A DNA stretch of 64,000 bases from positions 22,947-86,946 of the forward strand of contig CAOKRG010000003.1 in the NCBI GenBank assembly GCA_948471095.1. Reading direction: 5' to 3'. Below, one piece after another: positions 8,913 to 18,547 of this stretch (within the stretch, counting starts at the first letter, position 1; each line of letters begins with the position of its first letter). The notes beneath the pieces were generated by a model. It searched no databases. It worked only from the letters and a program-made list of their open reading frames with translations, and was not told the origin of the DNA. This DNA is from an uncultured Oscillospiraceae bacterium. GTDB taxonomy: Bacteria > Bacillota > Clostridia > Oscillospirales > Acutalibacteraceae. Position numbers and translations under genes: made by a program.

Positions 8913-9009
8913 CTAAGTTTTGTCTGCCTATGCTTATGCGGGCTTTTGGTGATACATGCGGCCCGGCCCACATAAAATGATGGAGACGTTAGGAAAGGGA
9001 GGCGGTCGG

Positions 9010-9228
9010 ATGGACAGGAGCGGCGGGGCGGTCATTGCCGTGACCGGGAACCGGAGCGCCGTGGTGGACGGCTGCGACGGCATTGTGGACTATGATTCGG
9101 AAAAGGTGGTCCTTCGGACCGGGCGCTTGACCGTACGGATTCATGGCCGGGACCTGCGGCTGCGGAGGCTGACGGAAAACGGCGCGGTGGTGGAGGGAAT
9201 CATCAGCAGCTTGGAATACAGCTATTAG
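9010..9228 (+). CDS. yqfC: Sporulation protein YqfC
   Basis: A 72-residue protein whose end (GIISSLEYSY) and central pattern (VTGNRSAVVDGCDGIVDY then IHGRDLRLRRL) match the YqfC family, a sigma-E-regulated sporulation protein in Bacillus. The ATG at 9010 follows GGGAGG with good spacing. Upstream in-frame ATGs (8956, 8980) would give a length nearer the usual 90 residues but lack a ribosome site and add an unlikely sequence. It is followed 11 bp later by yqfD, the usual partner. Confidence 0.8.
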   Translation: MDRSGGAVIAVTGNRSAVVDGCDGIVDYDSEKVVLRTGRLTVRIHGRDLRLRRLTENGAVVEGIISSLEYSY

Positions 9229-9239
9229 GAGGCTTGCTT

Positions 9240-10439
9240 GTGCTGGAAAGGGCGTATCATTGGTTGTCCGGCTATGTGGAATTTCAGGTAGAGGGGGACG
9301 GCGCGCGGTTTTTCACCGTGGCGGCCAAGCGGGGCATGGCGTTTTGGGGGTTTACCCGGGCGGAGGGCAGGGCCGCGGCCCGGGTGAGGCCGGGAAGGTA
9401 CCGGGCCCTGCGGCCCTTGTGCCGGCGCTGCGGGGTCCGGCTTCGGGTGCGCAAGAGGGGCGGCCTGCCCTTTCGGCTGCGGCAGCTGAGGAAGCGCCCC
9501 GGCCTGTTGGCGGGCGCGGCGCTGGCGGCGGGGCTGTTCTGGTTTTTGTCGGGCTTTGTGTGGGGGGTGGAGTTCACCGGCTGCGAGAGGACCCCGGTGA
9601 ACCAGCTGGCCCAGTGCGCCCGGAAGAACGGGGTCTATCTGGGAGTCCGGAAGCGGGAGCTGGCCCCCCGAAGCGCGGCCAACGCCATTTTAAACGACAT
9701 GCCCCAGTTAAGCTGGGTTTCGGTGAACACGGGAGGGTGTTTTGTCCAGGTAGCGGTAAAAGAGGGCACGGCCAAGCCCGAGCCGGAGAAGAGCCGGGAG
9801 CTCTCCAACATGGTGGCCGCCCGGGAGGGGGAGGTGGTGCACATCGAGGCCCAGCAGGGCCGGCCGGAGGTGAAGCTGGGCCAGGTGGTGGTCAAGGGGC
9901 AGCTGCTCATCGCGGGGCTTTACCAGGAAGTACCCGACCCCTACGGGCCGCAGCCGGATAAGCTCTACCAGGTGGCCGGAGCGGCCCGGGGAAAGGTGAT
10001 TGCCGAGACCTACCGGGAATTCACCGTTCAGGCGGAGGGCGCCGTCCAAGAGCCCCAGGAAGTTGGGCGGGAGGTCCGGCTGTGGGCCGAGGCGTTCGGC
10101 CTGCGCCTTCCCCTGGGCCTGTGGAGCCGGCCGGAAGGGGAGGTCCGCACCTGGCGGGAGGAGAGCCGGGCCACCCTGCTGGGGGTGGAGCTGCCCCTGG
10201 CCCTGGAGCGGGAGACCGTGGTCCGCCTGGAGCGGCGGGAGCGGACGCTGACAAAGGAGCAGCTAAAGACCGCGGCCCTGCTCAAGCTGCGGGAGGCCCA
10301 GCGGGCGGCTCTGGGCGAAGAGGGCAGCGTGCTCCACGAAACCCTGGACTTCACCTTTGCCGAGGGCCGCTGCATTCTAAGCGCCCAATGCCGGTGCCGG
10401 GAGAACATTGGGGAGGTTCAAGTAATATCGACAAATTAG
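9240..10439 (+). CDS. yqfD: Sporulation protein YqfD
   Basis: A 399-residue protein with a soluble N-terminus, one membrane helix near residue 90 (a LLAGAALAAGLFWFLSG core) and a large domain beyond it. The pattern WGVEFTGCERTPVNQL followed by NDMPQLSWVSVNTGG and VKEGTAKPE matches YqfD, a stage IV sporulation-related membrane protein. GTG at 9240 is preferred because AGGAGG at 9227-9232 lies 7 nt before it. The TTG at 9234 is too close to that site. The ribosome site overlaps the yqfC stop codon, indicating translational coupling. Confidence 0.88.
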   Translation: MLERAYHWLSGYVEFQVEGDGARFFTVAAKRGMAFWGFTRAEGRAAARVRPGRYRALRPLCRRCGVRLRVRKRGGLPFRLRQLRKRPGLLAGAALAAGLFWFLSGFVWGVEFTGCERTPVNQLAQCARKNGVYLGVRKRELAPRSAANAILNDMPQLSWVSVNTGGCFVQVAVKEGTAKPEPEKSRELSNMVAAREGEVVHIEAQQGRPEVKLGQVVVKGQLLIAGLYQEVPDPYGPQPDKLYQVAGAARGKVIAETYREFTVQAEGAVQEPQEVGREVRLWAEAFGLRLPLGLWSRPEGEVRTWREESRATLLGVELPLALERETVVRLERRERTLTKEQLKTAALLKLREAQRAALGEEGSVLHETLDFTFAEGRCILSAQCRCRENIGEVQVISTN

Positions 10440-10485
10440 ACAATATATTTCAAATATATTTGGCGAATGAGTCTATTTTTAAAGC

Positions 10486-10515
10486 TTGAACCCGAGCGCT
10501 GATGTGTGGTATAAT
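10486..10515 (+). promoter_or_regulatory. Promoter of the phoH-era operon
   Basis: TTGAAC at 10486-10491 and TATAAT at 10510-10515 with an 18-bp spacer, about 70 bp before the proposed TTG start of the acetyltransferase. Confidence 0.65.
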
Positions 10516-10586
10516 AGCTATGGAAATCTATGCCGCAAAAGGCGGCCTACAAGCTCCCCGGGCTTGTTGGAAAGGAGGGGGCGGCG

Positions 10587-11038
10587 TTGGAACTGATTCC
10601 CCTGCTGGCGGATTTTACGTCCCCAGAGGTATACCGGGTCTATCAGGCCTGCATGTACCAGCCCAGCCCCGCAAAGTTCTCCGCCCTGGCGGAGCAGCTG
10701 CTGGCCAGCCCCTCTCCGGCGGCTTTCGGATGCAGGCGGGGGAACCGCCTGGCCGGGGTGATTGCCCTGCGGCAAGCCGGGGACCGGGGGGAGATCGTAG
10801 GCATCGCGGTAGAAGAGGCCCTGCGGGGCCAAGGCCTTGGCAGCCGCCTGGTGCAGGGGGCCATCCAGGCCCTTCGGCTCAAAAAGGCGGCGGCGGAGAC
10901 GGACCAGGAAGCGGTAGATTTTTATCGAAAGTGCGGCTTTTCGGCAAAGGCTTTCACACGATCGTATGGCGGGCGGGAGGTTCTCCGCTATGCCTGCGTG
11001 TGGGAGGCGCCGGAGGATGAGCCGGAGAAGGAGAAAAA

Positions 11039-11060
<22 letters not shown>
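10587..11060 (+). CDS. GNAT-family N-acetyltransferase
   Basis: A 157-residue single-domain acetyltransferase. The acetyl-CoA pyrophosphate loop reads RGQGLGSRL, followed by the typical AVDFYRKCGF near the C-terminus. The TTG at 10587 is preferred because AAAGGAGG at 10571-10578 sits 8 nt before it. The longer ATG form from 10530 would overlap the ribosome site. The acceptor substrate is unknown. The 3' end overlaps phoH by 22 bp, so it is probably the first gene of the operon. Confidence 0.82.
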
Positions 11061-11998
<938 letters not shown>

Positions 11999-12112
11999 CC
12001 GAAAGGCTCTGGCTGGAATCGGGATGGGCGTTTCTTGTGAGCCCTCCTGGTTGCTTTGCTCCCCGCGCCCTGGGCGGGGAATCCCGCATAACGCAAGAAA
12101 GGATGGTCAACA

Positions 12113-12613
12113 ATGGAGAAGATTCGGGTAATCATTTCGAACCGGCAAAAACAGGTCAGAATTCCCACCGGAGTTCGAATGCTGATCCGCCGCTGCTGCC
12201 ACGCGGTGCTCCAGATGGAGGAATTCCCTGATTCCGCCGAGATCAGCATCAGCTTTGTGGACAACGAGCAGATACGGGAAATGAACCGGCAGTACCGGGA
12301 CAAGGATTCCGTTACGGATGTGCTGTCCTTCCCCATGGGAGAGAACGGCCATTATGACATGAACCATGAAACCGGGGCCAAGATCTTGGGGGACATTGTC
12401 ATCTCGGTGCCCCGGGCGATGGAGCAGGCCCGAACGTTCGGACACTCCTTGGAGCGGGAGATCGGCTACCTGACCGCCCACTCCATGCTGCATCTGCTGG
12501 GTTATGACCACGAGGACGGAGGCCTGGCCCGGGTGCGCATGCGGGAAAAGGAAGAACGGGTCATGCGGGAGCTGGGCCTGCCCGCCAGCAGCAGCTATGC
12601 CCCCGAAGAATAG
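12113..12613 (+). CDS. ybeY: Endoribonuclease YbeY (16S rRNA maturation)
   Basis: A 166-residue single-strand-specific metalloendoribonuclease involved in 16S rRNA 3'-end maturation and ribosome quality control. The zinc motif HSMLHLLGYDH (HxxxHxxxxxH) is intact near residue 125. The N-terminal pattern SISFVDNEQIREMNRQYR and VLSFPMG are typical. The ATG at 12113 lies after an AAAGGA site. Its last 17 bp overlap the start of dgkA. Confidence 0.95.
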   Translation: MEKIRVIISNRQKQVRIPTGVRMLIRRCCHAVLQMEEFPDSAEISISFVDNEQIREMNRQYRDKDSVTDVLSFPMGENGHYDMNHETGAKILGDIVISVPRAMEQARTFGHSLEREIGYLTAHSMLHLLGYDHEDGGLARVRMREKEERVMRELGLPASSSYAPEE

Positions 12614-13082
12614 GAATTCTGCCCAACGGCGGAGCTTGGTCCAGAGCTTTCGGGACGCGCTGCGGGGAATTTGGCGCTGCGTCCAGTCCGAGCGGAATAT
12701 GCGCATACACGCCCTGGCCTGCGGGTATGTTATGTTTTTTGCGCTCCAAATTCATGCCAGCCGGGGAGAGCTGGCTTTGCTGTTTTTGGCGATGGGGCTG
12801 GTCACCGCCGCCGAGGCCCTGAACACGGCGGTGGAAAAGCTCAGCGATTTTGTGGAACCGGCCCGGGACGAAAGAATTGGCCGGATTAAAGATATGGCGG
12901 CGGGAGGCGTACTGCTGGGCGCGGTTTTCGCGGCCCTGGCGGGGTGCGCCGTTTTCCTGCGGCCGGAGCTTCGGCATGTGCTGGCGGAGCTGGCCGGAAC
13001 GCCTTGGAAGCTGGCCTTATTGGCGGCAAGCCTGATCGCGGGCGGGCTGCTTGTGTTCGCCGTACCGCTGAAACGGGAGTGA
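12597..13082 (+). CDS. dgkA: Diacylglycerol/undecaprenol kinase (DgkA family)
   Basis: A 161-residue membrane protein with about four hydrophobic segments. The signature EALNTAVEKLSDFV, with the conserved catalytic glutamate and asparagine, identifies the prokaryotic DgkA family. Gram-positive members phosphorylate undecaprenol or diacylglycerol in the membrane. An N-terminal basic stretch precedes the first helix. The ATG at 12597 lies within the ybeY 3' end. The fourth C-terminal helix makes it slightly longer than many homologues. Confidence 0.9.
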   Translation: MPPKNRNSAQRRSLVQSFRDALRGIWRCVQSERNMRIHALACGYVMFFALQIHASRGELALLFLAMGLVTAAEALNTAVEKLSDFVEPARDERIGRIKDMAAGGVLLGAVFAALAGCAVFLRPELRHVLAELAGTPWKLALLAASLIAGGLLVFAVPLKRE

Positions 13083-13097
13083 AGGGGAGGACATGGC

Positions 13098-13511
13098 GTG
13101 GTGCGTTCCGTTGTCAGGATGGAGGAAAACCGGGCCCTGGGCGCTGCCTATGCGGTGGTGGAAAAGGGCGCCCTAGGCGTACTCCTGGTGCTGAAGGACC
13201 GGGAGTGCGGCGTCTTTGACTATACCGCCATGAACTCGGACAAGTTCCAGTATCTGCTTTTGAAGCATTATGACACGCCTTCCAGGGCCTATGAGGACTT
13301 TCTGAAACTGGTGGGCAAGATGTGTAAGAAGCGCGAGGACAGTAAGTATTTCCGGAATCACTTGCCGGAGGATAACCGCATGATCCGCACGGCTGAGGGT
13401 GAGCACGGCGTCACCAGGGAGGAGAGAGCCCTTTATGAGGAGCGGTTTGCGGCGTTTCGCCAGTTTGTGGCGGGGGAGCGGAGCCGTATTCTCAAGGCGC
13501 TTGGGAAATGA
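13098..13511 (+). CDS. Conserved-looking protein of unknown function in the era operon
   Basis: A 137-residue soluble protein starting with GTG at 13098, 7 nt after GGGGAGG. The N-terminal half looks like a small beta-rich fold (GAAYAVVEKGALGVLLVLKD). The C-terminal half is charged and helical with a KMCKKRED segment and an ERSRILKAL tail. No motif I know fits. It lies 15 bp after dgkA and 31 bp before the next gene, so it is almost surely cotranscribed with the ybeY-era genes. Confidence 0.72.
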   Translation: MVRSVVRMEENRALGAAYAVVEKGALGVLLVLKDRECGVFDYTAMNSDKFQYLLLKHYDTPSRAYEDFLKLVGKMCKKREDSKYFRNHLPEDNRMIRTAEGEHGVTREERALYEERFAAFRQFVAGERSRILKALGK

Positions 13512-13542
13512 GATTTTTAGGTGAATAGGGAACGGAGGTTTT

Positions 13543-14010
13543 ATGCCCCAGCTGAACAAGGGAGGAAAATTCGTATTTGGCAGGTCCCGCGTGGGGGAGG
13601 ACGGGAGCCTGCGCATACCGCCCCAGGCGGTGGAGGAGTATGGCCTTTGCCGCGAGGACCGGGTCTATATTTTCACCGGGGCGAAAGCGACCGGCGGCTT
13701 TTGCGTGACGCGCAGGGGGCTGCTGGCCCCCTCCAAGCTGGGGCATATCCTGCGGGAAAACCCAGCCTTGGACGGGTTTGCTCTGCCTGCGGGCGAACTG
13801 ATTTCCTACAAGGGCCGGCGGTATGGCTGGCTGCCCCTGCTGTCCCAAGGACGGCTTTCGCTGGCTTCCGCTCTGCTGGAGAAGCTCATGCTGGTCCCGG
13901 GGGCGGAGCTGTTGTGCATCCGCAGCAGCGACATTGCCTTTACTTTAGGAGCCAAGGGGCCTCTTTTGGAGCGGGCAAAAAATTTTTCCGGGGAAATACC
14001 GGTGTATTAA
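13543..14010 (+). CDS. Protein with an AbrB/SpoVT-like N-terminus, function unknown
   Basis: A 155-residue protein. The first 50 residues (DGSLRIPPQAVEEYGL then DRVYIFTG) have the shape of a swapped-hairpin AbrB/SpoVT DNA-binding domain. A similar pattern repeats weakly near residues 95-125 (GRLSLASALLEKLMLVPGAEL), suggesting two such halves. The C-terminus (IRSSDIAFTLGAKGPLLERA) looks conserved. No catalytic motif is seen. A regulatory or structural role is inference. It sits 29 bp before era. Confidence 0.68.
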   Translation: MPQLNKGGKFVFGRSRVGEDGSLRIPPQAVEEYGLCREDRVYIFTGAKATGGFCVTRRGLLAPSKLGHILRENPALDGFALPAGELISYKGRRYGWLPLLSQGRLSLASALLEKLMLVPGAELLCIRSSDIAFTLGAKGPLLERAKNFSGEIPVY

Positions 14011-14039
14011 GGGAAGAATCGTGACAGGAAAGGGAAACT

Positions 14040-14945
14040 ATGGAGAATCAGAAATCAGCCTTTATCGCCATTGTGGGCAAACCGAACGTGGGAAAATCCA
14101 CCATATTGAATAAGCTAATCGGCGAAAAAATCGCCATTGTGTCAAAGAAGCCTCAGACCACCCGCACCCGCGTCATGGGCGTTCTCACGCAGGGCGGGGA
14201 TCAGCTGGTGTTCCTGGACACCCCCGGCCTGCTCAAGCCTAAGAATTCCCTGGGGGATTATATGGTGAAGTCCGTCACCACGGCGGTGGACGGAGTGGAC
14301 GCCTGCCTGCTGGTGGCCCAGGCCGGAGCTCCCGTGGCCAAGGCGGACGAGGAGCTCATGGCCCGCTTCCGGCGGGGGCGGGTCCCGGCCGTGCTGGCCA
14401 TCAACAAAATCGACAAGCTACAAGATAAGACGCAGCTGATGAGCCAGATCGCCGCCTATTCGGAGCGGTTTCCCTTCCAGGCCGTGGTGCCGGTTTCCGC
14501 GCAAAACGGTGACGGCATGGGGGCGCTGCTGGACGAGCTGAAAGCTCTGGCCCAGCCCGGAGGCTGGTTCTTTGAGGAAGACGCCCTGACCGACCAGCCC
14601 GAGCGGGTGCTGGCCGCGGAGATGGTCCGGGAGAAGGTGCTGCGGCTGCTGGACCAGGAAATTCCCCACGGGGTGGCGGCCGTGACGGAGATTATGGAGG
14701 AACGGGAAGGGCTTCTGGAACTTCATGTCACCCTGTATTGCGAAAAATCCAACCACAAGGGCATTCTCATTGGCAGGGCCGGATCCATGCTCAAGCAGAT
14801 CGGCACGGCGGCCCGGCAGGATTTGGAGCGCTTCTTTGGCTGTAAGGTCAACCTACAGCTGTGGGTCAAGGTAAAGGAGGACTGGCGGCAGAGGCCGGAG
14901 ACTCTGCAAAGCTTAGGCTTTTCGGAGAAAAATCTGGAATTGTAG
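14040..14945 (+). CDS. era: GTPase Era
   Basis: A 301-residue GTPase needed for 30S subunit assembly. G1 is GKPNVGKST, G2 lies in KPQTTRTRV, G3 is DTPG and G4 is NKID. A KH domain at about residues 205-290 (the GRAGSMLKQIGTAARQDLE region) binds the 16S rRNA 3' end, the same region YbeY processes. The ATG at 14040 follows GAAAGGG. This is the last gene of the operon, and a terminator follows 12 bp after the stop. Confidence 0.96.
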   Translation: MENQKSAFIAIVGKPNVGKSTILNKLIGEKIAIVSKKPQTTRTRVMGVLTQGGDQLVFLDTPGLLKPKNSLGDYMVKSVTTAVDGVDACLLVAQAGAPVAKADEELMARFRRGRVPAVLAINKIDKLQDKTQLMSQIAAYSERFPFQAVVPVSAQNGDGMGALLDELKALAQPGGWFFEEDALTDQPERVLAAEMVREKVLRLLDQEIPHGVAAVTEIMEEREGLLELHVTLYCEKSNHKGILIGRAGSMLKQIGTAARQDLERFFGCKVNLQLWVKVKEDWRQRPETLQSLGFSEKNLEL

Positions 14946-14956
14946 CCTAAGGGGCA

Positions 14957-14991
14957 TGAAAAAAGGAACGCCAGCGCGGCGCTCCTTTTTT
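14957..14991. terminator. Bidirectional terminator between era and the tandem-GNAT gene
   Basis: A GC-rich stem flanked by six A on the left and six T on the right lies between two convergent genes, ending 2 bp from the 14993 stop. Confidence 0.85.
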
Positions 14992-14992
14992 A

Positions 14993-15823
14993 TCAGAGAA
15001 CTTTTTCGCCCATCCACTGCCGGCGCGTGGTTTGGAAGCCCAGCTTGCCGTACCAGCTTTCCAGCCAGACGTAGCGAAGTTCTATCAATGTACAACCCTG
15101 CTCCTTCAGCCACTGAATGCCATGGGCCACCATGTCCATGCCGATGCCCCGCTCCTGGTAGGCGGGCGCCACGCCCACACAGCCTACGCAGCCCACTTGA
15201 TGGCCGGGCCGCAGAAACCGCCCGCTGTTGGGAGCCAGAATCTCGAACCCGGCAATTTTTCCATCCAGCACTGCCAGGAGAATGGGGTCCACGCAGGTCT
15301 CGAAGATGCCGGGCCAGTTGGGCTCCGCAGCCTCCACGGCGGCCAGCAGCTCCGGCATATCGCCCTTGTCCGCAAAGCGGTATACAATACCGTCCGGCGC
15401 CGGGGGAATGCTCAGCTTGCTTCGCTCGAACTCCGCCAGCGGCAGCTCCATGTTGACGCTGGTCCAGTCGGCAGTGTAACCCCGCTTCTCAAAAAAGTGG
15501 ACGTTCCCGCCCACATCCGGCACGCCTTGCAGCAGGTAGTGGGGCCCGCAGCCCAAGGTGAGCTTTTCCGCCCCGCGCCCGCGAATGTGGTCCTCAGCCG
15601 CCGCCAGCAGCCGGGAGCCAATGCCCTGGCCGCGCAGCTCCTCGTCAACGCACAGCACCGGAATCGACCCGCCGTGAATCATGGCGTACCCGGCCAAACG
15701 GCCCTTTTCATACTCGGCGATCACATGGGCCTCGCCGGGCCTCAGCTGCTCTTCAAATACCTCCCGGCTTGTCTGGTACTCCGGGAAGCAGCGGAGGAAT
15801 AACTCAAACAGTTGGTCAACCAT
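14993..15823 (-). CDS. Tandem GNAT-domain acetyltransferase
   Basis: A 276-residue protein with two GNAT domains. The N-terminal domain has LRGQGIGSRLLAAAEDH near residue 65 and VHFFEKRGY. The C-terminal domain has VAPAYQERGIGMDMV near residue 220 and WYGKLGFQ. Only the first has a fully standard acetyl-CoA loop, so the second may be partly degenerate. The ATG at 15823 follows AAAGGAG. The acceptor is unknown. It is transcribed separately from tsf, whose terminator lies between them. Confidence 0.85.
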   Translation of the reverse strand: MVDQLFELFLRCFPEYQTSREVFEEQLRPGEAHVIAEYEKGRLAGYAMIHGGSIPVLCVDEELRGQGIGSRLLAAAEDHIRGRGAEKLTLGCGPHYLLQGVPDVGGNVHFFEKRGYTADWTSVNMELPLAEFERSKLSIPPAPDGIVYRFADKGDMPELLAAVEAAEPNWPGIFETCVDPILLAVLDGKIAGFEILAPNSGRFLRPGHQVGCVGCVGVAPAYQERGIGMDMVAHGIQWLKEQGCTLIELRYVWLESWYGKLGFQTTRRQWMGEKVL

Positions 15824-15837
15824 AGGTATACTCCTTT

Positions 15838-15880
15838 CAAAACAAAAAAGGGGAGATACCCTCCGGCATCTCCCCCTAAA
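15838..15880 (-). terminator. Terminator of the rpsB-tsf operon
   Basis: On the minus strand a GGGGAGAT...ATCTCCCC stem is followed by TTTTTTG, just after the tsf stop. Confidence 0.85.
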
Positions 15881-15896
15881 CGCTGGTTGCGATCCC

Positions 15897-16811
15897 TTAT
15901 TTCACCATGCTGGCAATTTCTTCGGCGAAGTTGTCCTCGCGCTTCTCCAGGCCCTCGCCCTTCTCAAAGCGGGTATAGGCCGCGATCTTGATCTCGCCGC
16001 CCAGCTCCTTGCCAACGCTCTCGGTGTACTGTTTCACGCTCATGCTGCCGTCCTGCACATAGGCCTGGTCCACCAGGCAGATTTCCTTGAAGAACTTGCC
16101 CATGCGGCCGGCCACGATCTTCTCGGCGATGTTGGCGGGCTTGCCCTCGTCCACGATCTGCTGGGTGAGGATCTCCTTCTCCTTCTCCACCCGCTCGGCG
16201 GGCACGGAAGCCTCGTCCAGGTACTCGGGGTTCAGAGCGGCGATCTGCATGGCCACATTGTGGGCGTAAGTCTTAAAGCCCTCGGTGGCGGCGATGGCCT
16301 CGTCCACATCGAACTTGACGATGACGCCGATGCGGCCCCCCGCGTGCACATAGGAGGTGACGGCGCCCTCGTAGCGGGCGAAGCGGCGGATCTTGATGTT
16401 CTCGCCGATGGTGAGGATCTTGTCCTTCAGCAGGGCGTCCACGGTCATGTCGCTGCCGTGGGCCTTGCAGGCCAGCAGGGCGTCCACATCGGCGGGATTC
16501 TCATAGATGACGGTGTCGGCGCAGGTCTTGACGAACTCCTGGAACTGCTCGTTCTTGGCCACAAAGTCGGTCTCGGAGTTGACCTCGATGGCCACGGCCA
16601 CCTTGCCGCACTCGCTGACCTGGGCGAAAGCCAAGCCCTCGGCGGCGATGCGGCCGGCCTTTTTCACGGAAGCGGCCAAGCCCTTCTCCCGCAGCAGGTC
16701 CACGGCCTTCTCCATGTTGCCCTCGGCCTCGGTCAGGGCCTTCTTGCAGTCCATCATGCCGCAGCCGGTCTTCTCGCGGAGAGCGGCCACGTCCTTAGCG
16801 GTAAAATTCAT
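15897..16811 (-). CDS. tsf: Translation elongation factor Ts
   Basis: A 304-residue nucleotide-exchange factor for EF-Tu. The N-terminal UBA-like region contains the hallmark LREKTGCGMMDCKKAL, followed by EVNSETDFVAKN at about residue 78. The C-terminus ends with the usual helical region. It lies 39 bp downstream of rpsB in the standard order, with no promoter visible between them, and ends at a strong terminator. Confidence 0.97.
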   Translation of the reverse strand: MNFTAKDVAALREKTGCGMMDCKKALTEAEGNMEKAVDLLREKGLAASVKKAGRIAAEGLAFAQVSECGKVAVAIEVNSETDFVAKNEQFQEFVKTCADTVIYENPADVDALLACKAHGSDMTVDALLKDKILTIGENIKIRRFARYEGAVTSYVHAGGRIGVIVKFDVDEAIAATEGFKTYAHNVAMQIAALNPEYLDEASVPAERVEKEKEILTQQIVDEGKPANIAEKIVAGRMGKFFKEICLVDQAYVQDGSMSVKQYTESVGKELGGEIKIAAYTRFEKGEGLEKREDNFAEEIASMVK

Positions 16812-16850
16812 GTTATATCATCCCTTCTCGGTGTTTTAGGTGAAAATATC

Positions 16851-17603
16851 TTACTCAGCGGCTTCCCCGGCGGGAGCGGCCTCTTCGGCGGCCTCTTCCT
16901 GGCGGGCGGCCGCGCCCATCTGGCCCTCGCGGCCCTCGATGACCGCGTCGGCCATGGCGCTGGCAATGAGCTTCACGGCGCGGATGGCGTCGTCGTTGCC
17001 CGGAATGACATAGTCGATCTCATCGGGGTCGCAGTTGGTGTCCACAATGGCCACGATGGGGATGTGGAGCTTGCGGGCCTCGGAAACGGCGATGCGCTCC
17101 TTGCGGGGGTCCACGATGAACAGCGCGCCGGGATAGGACTTCATCTCTTTAATGCCGCCCAGGTACTTCTCCAGCTTCTCGATTTCCAGCTGCAGCTTGG
17201 TGACTTCCTTTTTGGGGAGCAGCTCAAAGGTGCCGTCCTCCTCCATCTTGCGCAGCTGGCCAAGGCGCTGGATACGGGTGCGGATGGTGGAGAAGTTGGT
17301 GAGCATGCCGCCCAGCCAGCGGGCGTTTACATAGAAAGCCCCGGCCCGGCTGGCCTCTTCCTTTACGCTCTCCTGGGCCTGCTTCTTGGTGCCCACGAAG
17401 AGGACGTTCTTGCCCTCGGCGGCCAGGTCGCGCACAAAATTGTAGGCCTCCTCCAGCTTGCGCACGGTCTTCTGCAAGTCGATGATGTAGATGCCGTTGC
17501 GCTCGGTGAAGATGTACGGGGCCATCTTGGGGTTCCAGCGGCGGGTCTGGTGGCCGAAGTGGACGCCGGCCTCCAGCAGCTGCTTCATAGATACTACTGC
17601 CAT
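16851..17603 (-). CDS. rpsB: 30S ribosomal protein S2
   Basis: A 250-residue S2 protein with the N-terminal [22 protein letters not shown] signature region, [12 protein letters not shown], and [20 protein letters not shown] at about residue 190. The Ala/Glu-rich tail after residue 225 is a common S2 feature in this group. The start follows AGGAGG. A leader of about 150 nt separates it from its promoter. Confidence 0.97.
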   Translation of the reverse strand: MAVVSMKQLLEAGVHFGHQTRRWNPKMAPYIFTERNGIYIIDLQKTVRKLEEAYNFVRDLAAEGKNVLFVGTKKQAQESVKEEASRAGAFYVNARWLGGMLTNFSTIRTRIQRLGQLRKMEEDGTFELLPKKEVTKLQLEIEKLEKYLGGIKEMKSYPGALFIVDPRKERIAVSEARKLHIPIVAIVDTNCDPDEIDYVIPGNDDAIRAVKLIASAMADAVIEGREGQMGAAARQEEAAEEAAPAGEAAE

Positions 17604-17756
17604 TTTACAATACCTCCTGGTTGTTTCCTCCGCCGGACAAAATTTTCAGGGCCGCCGCCGCGACCAATGCCCTTTTAAGCGGATTCTTAAGGAAAGACGC
17701 GAAAAAGGGGAAGGGACGCGCGGACCAGAGCCGAACTGCCCGGCGTGTGTTTTGGC
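17604..17756 (-). promoter_or_regulatory. 5' leader of the rpsB-tsf transcript
   Basis: About 150 nt lie between the predicted start near 17756 and the rpsB ATG. The stretch is GC-rich with potential pairing around 17632-17665 (GGCGG/CCGCC segments). S2 leaders in some bacteria mediate feedback by S2, but I cannot confirm that fold here. Confidence 0.35.
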
Positions 17757-17762
17757 GGTAGT

Positions 17763-17791
17763 ATTATACCACGGAAACCGTCAGGAATCAA
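17763..17791 (-). promoter_or_regulatory. Promoter of rpsB-tsf
   Basis: On the minus strand TTGATT (17786-17791) and TATAAT (17763-17768) have a 17-bp spacer. Confidence 0.75.
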
Positions 17792-17853
17792 GGGCTTTTT
17801 TCCAGGGAGCTCCTGCTTTTTTGAAGCTTCTGGCGAAAAATCGCAAAAACTGG

Positions 17854-17881
17854 TGGACTTTTTCGCAAAACCTGTTAAAAT
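17854..17881 (+). promoter_or_regulatory. Possible promoter of the SH3 lipoprotein gene
   Basis: TGGACT at 17854-17859 and TAAAAT at 17876-17881 with a 16-bp spacer, 39 bp before the ATG at 17920. Confidence 0.4.
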
Positions 17882-17919
17882 ATATGTATGGAAGGAACTT
17901 GAGAAAGGAGCTGCTGACC

Positions 17920-18474
17920 ATGAAAAACGGAAGCATTTACAATAAAAAGGGCCTTGAGGCCCTGCGCCGGACCGCTGCCGCAGCCCTGGCCGGGTGCGTG
18001 CTGGCCTGCGCCCTGGCGGCCTGCGGCGGGGACGATAAGGAGAAGGAGAGCAGCGGCCAGGCGAGCGGCACGTCCTCCATTATGCCGGTGGCCACGCCCA
18101 ACCCTACCCCGGCCCCGGCGGCAAAAGCGGTGCGCATTACCGGCAGTGAAGTGAACGTGCGCAAAGAGGCCTCTACGGACTCGGACGTGCTGGGCACGGT
18201 GGACGAGGGGGACAAGCTGGCCCTTTTGGCGGAGAACGCCCAGGGCGAATGGTACAATGTGCAGTTTGAGGGCGCGGGCGCCTATGTGTACGCGGAGTTT
18301 GCCGAGGTGGTGGACGTGACCGCCGAGGACTATGCCCGCATGATGGCGGCTCCCGCCTCCACGCCGGAGGCTACCCAGGCTCCCGAAGGCTCGGCTGCTC
18401 CCAGCGCCACCCCGAATGGCGAGGGCAGCGCCGCGCCCAGTTCCCAGGGCGTTGACAACGAGGACGGCGAGTAG
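17920..18474 (+). CDS. SH3b-domain lipoprotein
   Basis: A 184-residue predicted lipoprotein. A hydrophobic signal ends in a lipobox (ALAAC, cysteine near residue 36), giving a membrane-anchored extracellular protein. A Ser/Pro/Ala linker precedes one bacterial SH3 domain at about residues 68-130 (EVNVRKEASTDSDVLGTVDEGD, then a WYNVQF core). The tail is low-complexity Ala/Ser/Pro. SH3b domains usually bind peptidoglycan or peptides. No catalytic domain is attached. The ATG at 17920 follows AAAGGAG. Confidence 0.85.
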   Translation: MKNGSIYNKKGLEALRRTAAAALAGCVLACALAACGGDDKEKESSGQASGTSSIMPVATPNPTPAPAAKAVRITGSEVNVRKEASTDSDVLGTVDEGDKLALLAENAQGEWYNVQFEGAGAYVYAEFAEVVDVTAEDYARMMAAPASTPEATQAPEGSAAPSATPNGEGSAAPSSQGVDNEDGE

Positions 18475-18494
18475 ACTCTAGGGCCTCCCAAAGC

Positions 18495-18520
18495 ACAGGC
18501 CCGGCCGGGCCTTGGTTTTC
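18495..18520 (+). terminator. Weak terminator-like palindrome
   Basis: The palindrome AGGCCCGGCCGGGCCT at 18497-18512 is followed by TGGTTTT, between the lipoprotein and the TrkA genes. Confidence 0.4.
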
Positions 18521-18547
18521 TGCGGTCAAAAATCAGGAGGATGAGGC

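Noticed and set aside
15681-17678. 665-codon plus-strand frame opposite tsf and rpsB
   Set aside because: Leu/Gly/His-rich antisense translation; the minus-strand genes are certain.
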